NCBI GenBank assembly: GCA_050251615.1
Contig: JBFWMM010000056.1
Coordinates: 1-12,353 of the forward strand
From: Sedimentisphaera sp050251615
GTDB taxonomy: Bacteria; Planctomycetota; Phycisphaerae; Sedimentisphaerales; Sedimentisphaeraceae
Reading direction: 5' to 3'
DNA length: 12,353 bases
In this document: in pieces, positions 6,668 through 12,353 of the stretch
How positions within the stretch are numbered: position 1 is the first letter of the stretch
How the letters are laid out: every line of letters begins with the position of its first letter
Position numbers and translations under genes: made by a program
The notes under the pieces: generated by a model
The model's database searches: none
The model's input: the letters and a program-made list of their open reading frames with translations, nothing else
Told to the model about the DNA's origin: nothing

Positions 6668-7262
6668 CGCGGGGAAGGTGCGCGATTTCGAGCTGCTTCT
6701 GGCAGGGTTCGACATCACCTGGCACAGCCTCGTGGAATTTGACGGCCTTGAAGAGGTCGAGGAAAACGGCAGTACTTTCGCCGAAAACGCAGCTATAAAG
6801 GCGCTCGGCTACGCCCGCCTGACCAATATGCTCACCCTTGCCGATGACAGCGGGCTTGAGATAGAGGCCTTAGGCGGTGAGCCGGGGATAAACAGCGCCC
6901 GTTTCTCCGGAGCCCACAAAGACCACAGCTGCCCGAAAAGCCTTATCGACCAGGAAAACATCGCCAAGGTGCTCTGCCTGCTTGAAGGCGTACCTGCCGA
7001 GGCACGCGGCGCAAGATTCGTATGCTCGCTGGCAATCGCAACCCCTGAGAAGGTGGTTTTGAGCGCCGAGGGCTATCTCTACGGCGAGATCATCAAAGAG
7101 AAGCGCGGCGAAAACGGCTTCGGCTACGACCCCATCTTCCTCATCCCGAGCCTCGGCAAGACTGCCGCGGAGCTCTGCAAGGAGGAAAAAAACAAAATAT
7201 CACATCGCGCTAACGCCGTCCGTTGCCTTGCGCCGATGCTTGAGAGATTTATAGCGGACTGA
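6642..7262 (+). CDS. rdgB: RdgB/HAM1-type XTP/dITP pyrophosphatase
   Basis: It hydrolyses non-canonical purine triphosphates (dITP, XTP, ITP) to the monophosphate plus pyrophosphate, keeping deaminated bases out of DNA and RNA. The product is 206 residues, normal for the family. Signature motifs are TTNAGK at 7-12 (nucleotide binding), ADDSGLEIEAL at 67-77 with the conserved acidic pair D68-D69, GFGYDPIF at 159-166, and SHR at 187-189. The start is ATG 6642, preceded by AGGAAG (6631-6636), and gives the family N-terminus MDILVATTN. An in-frame ATG five codons upstream (6627) is possible but overlaps the ribosome site. The gene overlaps the end of the pseudouridine synthase gene by 26 bp in another frame, so the two are co-transcribed. 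It appears to close the dnaX operon. Confidence 0.95.
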   Translation: MDILVATTNAGKVRDFELLLAGFDITWHSLVEFDGLEEVEENGSTFAENAAIKALGYARLTNMLTLADDSGLEIEALGGEPGINSARFSGAHKDHSCPKSLIDQENIAKVLCLLEGVPAEARGARFVCSLAIATPEKVVLSAEGYLYGEIIKEKRGENGFGYDPIFLIPSLGKTAAELCKEEKNKISHRANAVRCLAPMLERFIAD

Positions 7263-7307
7263 ATCAGACAGATTCTCCGCGCGAAAGAGATTGTACTATG
7301 ACAGATT

Positions 7308-7332
7308 GCCGCTTTGCCTTGTGATGAGCGGC
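7308..7332 (+). terminator. inverted repeat between rdgB and the beta-galactosidase gene
   Basis: GCCGCT (7308-7313) pairs with AGCGGC (7327-7332) around a 13-nt loop, and a short T-rich stretch (ATTTTC) follows from 7336. It could be a weak terminator for the dnaX operon or an operator for the gene that follows. The rest of the 99-nt gap holds two copies of GACAGATT (7267-7274 and 7300-7307) but no convincing promoter. Confidence 0.3.
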
Positions 7333-7367
7333 CGACATTTTCAATAAGTTAGAATGAGGTTATGACA

Positions 7368-10300
7368 ATGAAACGTATCTTACTTATCGCTTTGGCGCTG
7401 ATAACAGCCGCAATCGCGGCCGAAGACTGGCAGAATCAGGCTGTTTTCGGAATCAATAAGCTCGCCCCGCACGCGACAACCGGCATATACACAAATCGCT
7501 TTCAAGCGAGGCTGGATGTGTCCTCATCGAACGAAAAGAGCTTGAACGGGCTATGGAAATTCAAATGGGCGCCCGAGCCGGATAAAAGACCCGACGATTT
7601 CTACAGCGACAGCTTCGATGTGAGCGGCTGGGACGATATTAAAGTTCCCTCGAACTGGCAACTCGAAGGCTACGGCACTGCCCTCTATTCCAACATAACC
7701 TATCCGTTCAAGAAAGACCCGCCGTTTGTGATGGGAGAGCCGGACAAGCGCTACACAAACTACGATGCGAGAAACCCCGTCGGCTCGTACCGCCGCACAT
7801 TCACCGTGCCCGAGGGCTGGGAAGGAAAGGATGTAATCGTGCGCTTTGACGGCGTTGACTCCGCGTTCTATCTCTGGGTCAACGGGCAGAAAATCGGTTA
7901 TAGCCAGGGCAGCCGCACACCCGCAGAGTTTGACATTACAAGCGCTCTTCGAGGGGGAGAAAACACCATCAGCGCCGAGGTTTACCGCTACTGCGACGGC
8001 TCATACCTCGAGGACCAGGACTTCTGGCGCCTCAGCGGCATATTCCGCGATGTAACAATGTATGCGCGCCCGAAGCTCTGCATCGCCGATTTTTGGGCAA
8101 AGGCATCTCTCGATGAGGAATATAAAAACGGCATCCTCAATCTTACCGTGGATGTTGCCAACCTAACCGACGCGGATAAGAAAATAACCCTCTACCCGAT
8201 GCTTCTCGATGAAAACGGCAACTCCGTCTGGTCAGACACGCTCTGCCCCGCAGGCCTCGCAGGCAGCGGCAAGACAAGCACATTCAGCTGGAATGCAGTC
8301 CTGCCTGATGCAAAGCAGTGGACCGCCGAAACGCCCAACCTCTACAAGCTCGTTGTCGAGCTGCAGGATGAAAACGGCATCGGCATAAGCGCGGTGAGCT
8401 GTAATGTAGGCTTCCGGACGGTTGAGCTGAAAAACGGCCGTCTCTGCGTAAACGGCCAACCAATCTATGTTAAAGGCGTCAACCGCCACGAGCACGACCC
8501 GTTCACCGGCCACGCCGTCAGCGAAGAATTGATGCGCCTCGACATCGAGCTGATGAAGCAATTCAACATCAACACCGTTCGCACGAGCCATTACCCCAAC
8601 GCAACCCGCTGGTATGAGCTGTGCGACGAGTACGGCTTGTATGTGATCGATGAGGCGAACATAGAATCGCACGGCATGGGCTACGGCCGCGACAGCCTCG
8701 CAAAAGACCCGAGCTGGGGCCCCGCGCACCTCGACCGCACGAAGCGTATGGTTGAGCGCGATAAGAACCACCCCTGCGTTATCGTTTGGTCTCTGGGCAA
8801 CGAAGCCGGCGACGGCGTAAACTTCGAGGCCACCGGCGCATGGATCAAATCCCGCGACGATTCCCGCCTCGTTCAGTACGAACAGGCCGGCAGAAAACAG
8901 CATACCGATATCGTATGTCCTATGTATGCACGAATCAATCAGATCGTCGAATATGCGAAGAAAAACAGCGACCGCCCGCTCATCCTCTGCGAATATGAGC
9001 ACGCAATGGGTAACAGCGTGGGCAATATGCAGGACTACTGGGACGCCATCGAGGCCTACGACGCGCTTCAGGGCGGCTCAATCTGGGACTGGGTCGATCA
9101 GGGAATCTACAAAGAGACCGAAGACGGCCGCGCATACTGGGCGTATGGCGGAGACTTCGGCGACTTCCCCAACGACCGGAACTTCTGTTGCAACGGACTT
9201 GTCCAGCCGGACAGAAAACCCAACCCGCACCTGTATGAAGTGAAGAAGGTGTACCAGAATGTTAAGGTTGAGGCGAAGAACGCAAATCAAGGCATCTTTA
9301 CCGTGCGCAATAAATACTACTTCACTGACCTTGCCGACCTCTTCACGCTTGAGTATGAAGTGGCCGAGAACGGAATCGTCATTGCGAAAGGCGAGCTGAC
9401 AGACTTCTATCTCGCCCCTCAACAGGAAGCCGAGATAGACCTGCCGGTGGAGAAGGTCGCGCTGAGACCCGAACGCGAGTACAACGTGCGCATTAATTTT
9501 GTGCTCAAAAAGGATAAGAGCTGGGCGAAGAAGGGCTTTATTCAGGCCTGGGACCAATTCAACCTCCAGCCCGCGGACAACCCCACAGCGAAGATAAGCG
9601 ACAAGCTCGCAATGAAAGTGGCTGAAGATGAGGGCAGCCTCACAATCTCCGGCAAGAACTTCAGCGTCGGATTCGACAAGAAAACAGGAGCTCTCGACTC
9701 CTATATCGCAGATGGTATCGAAGCCATAAAAGGAGCCCTCGCACCAAACTTCTGGCGCGCCCCGACAGATAACGACGGCGGCTGCAACGATGGCGGAAGC
9801 AAAATGCCGAGCAGGCTTGGCGTCTGGAAAGATGCCCCGCAGGCAGAAGGCCGCGTGCGCTTTATGTACCGCAAGCAGAGCGAGAAGACGATACGCATTT
9901 CCACGTTCCGCAGGCTCGCCGGCGACACCGGCGCCCTCAGCACCGAATACACCGTCTATGCAAACGGCGATGTGCTCGTGGAAAACACCCTGCGCACAGG
10001 CGAAGAATCGCCTAACGTGCCCAGAATTGGCATGCAGACGCAGATTAACAGCGACCTCTGCCACTTCACCTGGTACGGCCGCGGCCCGCAGGAAAGCTAC
10101 TGGGACAGAAAAACCGGCATGGCTCTCGGTACCTACACCGAAAACGTGATGGCGCCCGAGCATGAGTATGTGCGCCCGCAGGAGAACGGCAACAAAACAG
10201 ATGTGCGCTGGGCCGCCCTCACAAACAAAGACGGACGCGGGCTGATGATCGTGGGCGTGCCGCTGATTGAGACAAGCGCATGGCGCTACACGATGGATAA

Positions 10301-10565
10301 CCTGATGAACGCCGAACACCCGACAGACCTCCAGAACGCCGGCTTCATCACGCTCAATATCGATTATAAGCAGATGGGCGTGGGCGGCGATGACAGCTGG
10401 GGCGCTCGCACGCACCCCGAATACACGATTCCAGGCAAGGGCAATGAGTATTCGTATTCATTCTGCCTCAGGCCGTTCAAGGCGAAAAAGGCGTTCTTCA
10501 GCGGCAAGTTGGAGGTGAGCTCATTCGCTGAGTGCGGCATGACGTACCCCTCGTACGAGAAGTAA
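7368..10565 (+). CDS. exported LacZ-type beta-galactosidase (glycoside hydrolase family 2)
   Basis: It hydrolyses terminal beta-D-galactosides with retention of configuration; the natural substrate may be a plant, algal or host glycan rather than lactose. The product is 1065 residues. I start at ATG 7368 because GAGGT (7356-7360) is 7 nt upstream; the in-frame ATG at 7362 is almost touching it. Residues 1-17 are a signal peptide (MKRILLIALALITAAIA, then AEDW), with no lipobox Cys, so the enzyme is periplasmic or secreted. Approximate domains: sugar-binding jelly roll 45-225, Ig-like 230-340, TIM barrel 345-635, second Ig-like 640-725, C-terminal small-chain domain 755-1045. Active-site motifs are NRHEHDP at 372-378, RTSHYP at 405-410, GNEAGDG with acid/base E479, CEYEHAMGN with nucleophile E542, WDW at 573-575 and F606/N609. 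All match the E. coli LacZ layout (1024 residues there). No transporter or regulator gene is beside it. Confidence 0.95.
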   Translation: MKRILLIALALITAAIAAEDWQNQAVFGINKLAPHATTGIYTNRFQARLDVSSSNEKSLNGLWKFKWAPEPDKRPDDFYSDSFDVSGWDDIKVPSNWQLEGYGTALYSNITYPFKKDPPFVMGEPDKRYTNYDARNPVGSYRRTFTVPEGWEGKDVIVRFDGVDSAFYLWVNGQKIGYSQGSRTPAEFDITSALRGGENTISAEVYRYCDGSYLEDQDFWRLSGIFRDVTMYARPKLCIADFWAKASLDEEYKNGILNLTVDVANLTDADKKITLYPMLLDENGNSVWSDTLCPAGLAGSGKTSTFSWNAVLPDAKQWTAETPNLYKLVVELQDENGIGISAVSCNVGFRTVELKNGRLCVNGQPIYVKGVNRHEHDPFTGHAVSEELMRLDIELMKQFNINTVRTSHYPNATRWYELCDEYGLYVIDEANIESHGMGYGRDSLAKDPSWGPAHLDRTKRMVERDKNHPCVIVWSLGNEAGDGVNFEATGAWIKSRDDSRLVQYEQAGRKQHTDIVCPMYARINQIVEYAKKNSDRPLILCEYEHAMGNSVGNMQDYWDAIEAYDALQGGSIWDWVDQGIYKETEDGRAYWAYGGDFGDFPNDRNFCCNGLVQPDRKPNPHLYEVKKVYQNVKVEAKNANQGIFTVRNKYYFTDLADLFTLEYEVAENGIVIAKGELTDFYLAPQQEAEIDLPVEKVALRPEREYNVRINFVLKKDKSWAKKGFIQAWDQFNLQPADNPTAKISDKLAMKVAEDEGSLTISGKNFSVGFDKKTGALDSYIADGIEAIKGALAPNFWRAPTDNDGGCNDGGSKMPSRLGVWKDAPQAEGRVRFMYRKQSEKTIRISTFRRLAGDTGALSTEYTVYANGDVLVENTLRTGEESPNVPRIGMQTQINSDLCHFTWYGRGPQESYWDRKTGMALGTYTENVMAPEHEYVRPQENGNKTDVRWAALTNKDGRGLMIVGVPLIETSAWRYTMDNLMNAEHPTDLQNAGFITLNIDYKQMGVGGDDSWGARTHPEYTIPGKGNEYSYSFCLRPFKAKKAFFSGKLEVSSFAECGMTYPSYEK

Positions 10566-10624
10566 ACGAAACTTTTTTGCCGGAAAAGTAAAACCGATGC
10601 CACTGATTATATGTGTTCGTAATC

Positions 10625-10656
10625 CGCAAGAGACGCGAGATTCTGCGTCTCTTGCG
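10625..10656 (+). terminator. perfect 12-bp hairpin downstream of the beta-galactosidase gene
   Basis: CGCAAGAGACGC (10625-10636) is perfectly complementary to GCGTCTCTTGCG (10645-10656), with an 8-nt loop. It begins 59 nt after the beta-galactosidase stop, a reasonable place for a transcript end or an mRNA-stabilising structure. No T-tract follows on the plus strand and no A-tract precedes it, so it is not a standard intrinsic terminator. A structured small RNA or a protein-binding site are alternatives. Confidence 0.5.
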
Positions 10657-10781
10657 ATGCTCGCGCGGCTCTTTATATCAATCCGTAATGATGAACCCGC
10701 GAAAATCGCCAACGGTGCAGGCCATGTTAAAAAACGCCGGCGGATATAACTTTCAATTTCGGCGCGTAAATCTCATTAGTG

Positions 10782-10809
10782 TTGATAATTTACTCACACT
10801 GATTATGAT
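10782..10809 (+). promoter_or_regulatory. sigma70-type promoter for the aminotransferase gene
   Basis: TTGATA (10782-10787) and TATGAT (10804-10809) are 16 nt apart, the same spacing as the dnaX promoter. Transcription would start near 10816, about 70 nt before the TTG start codon. An inverted repeat, AGTGT (10778-10782) and ACACT (10796-10800), straddles the -35 region and could be an operator. The start of the leader can fold through GGCTC/GAGCC at 10818-10829. Confidence 0.55.
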
Positions 10810-10884
10810 ATGAGGCCGGCTCGTGAGCCTGCAGGGGAGGCGTGGAAGCGGGTACTGTTGACACTATCATAAAGGAAAGATACA

Positions 10885-12183
10885 TTGAGACGCAATATCG
10901 TTCATGAAGGCGCCGGCCAGCTCACCTATGAGATCCGTGAGATCGTTACCGTTGCGCACAGGCTGAGGGATATGGGTGTCAATATAACATGGGAAAACAT
11001 CGGCGATCCGATCCAGAAGGGTGAGAAAGTGCCAGAATGGATCAAAGAAACCATCACCGACCTCATGCACGACGACATCACCTACGGCTACACAGACACG
11101 CAAGGCCTGCTTGAGGCGCGCCAGTTCCTCGCCGGTCAGGTGAATAAACGCGGCGGCTGTCAGGTGTCCGCGGATGATATTGTGTTCTTCAACGGCCTCG
11201 GCGACGCGGTTGCGAAGGTGTTCGGCTTCCTCAAGCGCGAGGCGAGAGTGCTTGGGCCTTCGCCTGCATACTCCACACACTCCTCCGCGGAGGCGGCGCA
11301 TTCAGGCTATGAGCATCTCACATACCAGCTCAATCCCGATAACGGCTGGATGCCCGACCTTGAGGACATCGAGAATAAGGTGCACTATAACGACTCAATC
11401 GCAGGCATCCTTATTATAAACCCCGACAACCCCACCGGTGCGGTGTATCCGAAGGAAGTGCTTGAAAAAATTGTTGCGATTGCCAAAAAGTATCAGGTGT
11501 TCGTCATCTGCGACGAGATCTACGCGCATATCGTCTATAACGGTGCTACAACCTGCCACCTCAGCGAGGTGATAGATAATGTGCCCGGGATGGCCCTGCG
11601 CGGCATAAGCAAAGAATACCCCTGGCCCGGCGCGCGCTGCGGCTGGGTGGAGGTGTTCAATCAGGACAAATTCCCGATATTCAAGAAATACGTGGCGAGC
11701 CTTGTCAACGCAAAGCGGTTGGAAGTCTGCTCGACAAGCCTGCCGCAATACTCAATCCCGAAAATCATCGGAGACCCTCGCTACCTCGAACATCTCGAAC
11801 ACCGCAAACGGCTCTTCGAGGCCCGCGCGAACGAGGCGTACGAGTTCTTCAGCAAGGTTGAAGGGCTCAAAGTGAATGTGCCGCACGGCGCGTTCTATAT
11901 GTCTGTGCTGTTTGAAGAGAGCCTGCTCAACGACCGGCAGAAGCTCGAAATCAAAGACCCGAAGGTGCGCAGATTTATCGAGGACAAGGTGCAGAATGTC
12001 GCACCGGATAAGCGCTTCGTCTATTATTTGCTCGCGGCGAAGGGCATCTGTGTTGTCCCGCTGACAGGCTTCTGCTGCAAACGCGCAGGCTTCCGCATCA
12101 CCCTGCTTGAAATGGACGATGAAAAACGCGCCTGGACCTGGCAGACAATCTCCGAAGCCATCGAGGAATACCTCGCATCGTAA
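10885..12183 (+). CDS. class I/II PLP-dependent aminotransferase
   Basis: A cytoplasmic fold-type I aminotransferase, probably acting on an amino acid such as aspartate or alanine; the substrate is not determinable here. The product is 432 residues. Family landmarks: YGYTDTQG at ~68-75, the NPDNPTG motif with N182, CDEIY with D210 (pairs with the PLP ring nitrogen) and Y213, the Schiff-base lysine K243 in GISKEYPWPGARCGW, and R404 in GFRITL, the position that binds the substrate carboxylate in aspartate aminotransferase. The segment around 345-380 between the small-domain motifs is longer and more charged than in short family members. The start is TTG at 10885, with AAGGA (10872-10876) 8 nt upstream; it gives the N-terminus MRRNIVHEGAGQLTYEIREI, and no ATG is placed to replace it. 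It has its own promoter and stands alone, followed by a terminator. Confidence 0.92.
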   Translation: MRRNIVHEGAGQLTYEIREIVTVAHRLRDMGVNITWENIGDPIQKGEKVPEWIKETITDLMHDDITYGYTDTQGLLEARQFLAGQVNKRGGCQVSADDIVFFNGLGDAVAKVFGFLKREARVLGPSPAYSTHSSAEAAHSGYEHLTYQLNPDNGWMPDLEDIENKVHYNDSIAGILIINPDNPTGAVYPKEVLEKIVAIAKKYQVFVICDEIYAHIVYNGATTCHLSEVIDNVPGMALRGISKEYPWPGARCGWVEVFNQDKFPIFKKYVASLVNAKRLEVCSTSLPQYSIPKIIGDPRYLEHLEHRKRLFEARANEAYEFFSKVEGLKVNVPHGAFYMSVLFEESLLNDRQKLEIKDPKVRRFIEDKVQNVAPDKRFVYYLLAAKGICVVPLTGFCCKRAGFRITLLEMDDEKRAWTWQTISEAIEEYLAS

Positions 12184-12216
12184 ACGCTACCGCGCCGATC
12201 TGCTGAATGCCCCTTG

Positions 12217-12234
12217 AACCGCACCCCTGCGGTT
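12217..12234 (+). repeat. short perfect hairpin after the aminotransferase gene
   Basis: AACCGCA (12217-12223) pairs with TGCGGTT (12228-12234) around a CCCC loop, 34 nt after the stop codon. No T-run follows. It may help halt or protect the transcript ahead of the larger terminator just downstream. Confidence 0.4.
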
Positions 12235-12248
12235 TGGTCTGATTAAAT

Positions 12249-12306
12249 AAAAAAACCTGCTCATGGCGTTACAATCAGCGTTGTAAGCGTCATAAACAGG
12301 GTTTTT
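12249..12306. terminator. convergent bidirectional intrinsic terminator
   Basis: A long imperfect hairpin: TTACAA/TTGTAA around the loop TCAGCG (12275-12280), continuing outward through GCG/CGT, ATG/CAT and CCTG/CAGG with small bulges. It is flanked by seven A on the left (12249-12255) and five T on the right (12302-12306). It can therefore end the aminotransferase transcript on the plus strand and the tRNA transcript on the minus strand. Confidence 0.8.
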
Positions 12307-12311
12307 AGAAG

Positions 12312-12353
12312 TACGCCAGAGAGGATTCGAACCCCTAACCTTCGGTTCCGTAG
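12312..12353 (-). tRNA. tRNA-Arg(ACG), 3' part only
   Basis: Read on the minus strand from the window edge, the sequence gives an anticodon loop CTACGGA (anticodon ACG at 12349-12351, read as ICG after deamination), the stem strand ACCGA, a 5-nt variable loop AGGTT, a T-arm AGGGG-TTCGAAT-CCTCT, the acceptor strand CTGGCGT and discriminator A. The T-arm stem pairs with one G-U. The next bases are CTT, so CCA is not encoded and must be added after transcription. The 5' half, with the D-arm and the 5' acceptor strand, lies beyond the right edge. T33 fixes the anticodon register, since it is the only placement that gives correct arm lengths. Confidence 0.88.

Larger units (their letters stand above)
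10566..10884. other. 319-bp intergenic region
   Basis: This stretch lies between the beta-galactosidase and aminotransferase genes. It holds a small AT-rich inverted repeat (ACTTTT 10571-10576 with AAAAGT 10584-10589), a perfect 12-bp hairpin (10625-10656), a sigma70-type promoter (10782-10809) and a ribosome site before the TTG start at 10885. The middle part (about 10660-10775) shows nothing I can name. A 66-codon open frame at 10613-10813 has no usable ribosome site and no recognisable content. Confidence 0.8.

Noticed and set aside
7186..7192. A7 run in rdgB as a second slippage site
   Set aside because: It is short, lies within normal Glu-Lys-Asn-Lys codons near the C-terminus, and slippage would remove the conserved SHR motif.
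7350..7355. TAGAAT as a -10 box for the beta-galactosidase gene
   Set aside because: It directly abuts the ribosome site, so the transcript would begin without it, and no -35 match lies at the right spacing.
9078..10415. 445-codon minus-strand frame opposite the beta-galactosidase gene (and a 256-codon one at 8232-9002)
   Set aside because: Both are shadows of a conserved GH2 coding sequence, with low-complexity composition and no ribosome site.
10613..10813. 66-codon open frame in the intergenic region
   Set aside because: It runs through the 12-bp hairpin and the promoter, has no ribosome site, and its content is not recognisable.
10858..10863. Perfect TTGACA as a -35 box
   Set aside because: Its -10 partner would fall inside the aminotransferase coding region, past the start codon.
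1..12353. CRISPR array, insertion sequence or phage genes
   Set aside because: No regularly spaced repeats, transposase or integrase reading frame, or terminal inverted repeats were seen on either strand.

Overview
This window looks like a chromosomal segment from a free-living Gram-negative-type bacterium. Three things point that way: a secreted LacZ-type beta-galactosidase, DnaX and RecR of ordinary bacterial form, and a tRNA gene without an encoded CCA end. The mixture is compatible with the Planctomycetota/PVC group (for example Phycisphaerae). That placement is an impression from gene style, not a demonstrated one.

Left edge (1-3389): a large protein joining an N-terminal phospholipase-D-like (HKD-type) nuclease domain to a SNF2/DEAH helicase. 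It starts where all three forward frames are open from the window edge, so it may be the downstream gene of an operon cut by the boundary, plausibly a restriction or anti-phage locus. An imperfect 20-bp direct repeat (18/20) lies just before this gene and just after it. Part of the gene is clearly more AT-rich than the conserved core of its right-hand neighbour, so lateral acquisition is possible.

Centre (3459-7262): one compact operon behind a good sigma70-type promoter: dnaX, recR, an RluA-family pseudouridine synthase and an rdgB-type nucleotide pyrophosphatase. The last three are very tightly packed, with 1-nt spacing and then a 26-bp overlap. Together they cover clamp loading, recombinational repair, RNA modification and nucleotide-pool cleaning. 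The best single observation is in dnaX: a run of nine A at 4668-4676, exactly at the end of the clamp-loader ATPase module. Both alternative frames reach UGA within a few codons after it. This is the layout used by other bacteria to make the short gamma subunit from the tau gene by slippage.

Right (7368-12183): a full-length, signal-peptide-bearing GH2 beta-galactosidase with all catalytic motifs, then a 319-bp intergenic stretch with a perfect 12-bp hairpin and a good promoter. Next comes a class I/II PLP aminotransferase starting at TTG. A convergent bidirectional terminator separates it from the 3' part of a tRNA-Arg(ACG) gene on the minus strand, which runs off the right edge.

No CRISPR array, insertion sequence or complete new multi-gene system is visible. 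The candidates for something new are the PLD-helicase locus at the left edge and the dnaX slippage site.
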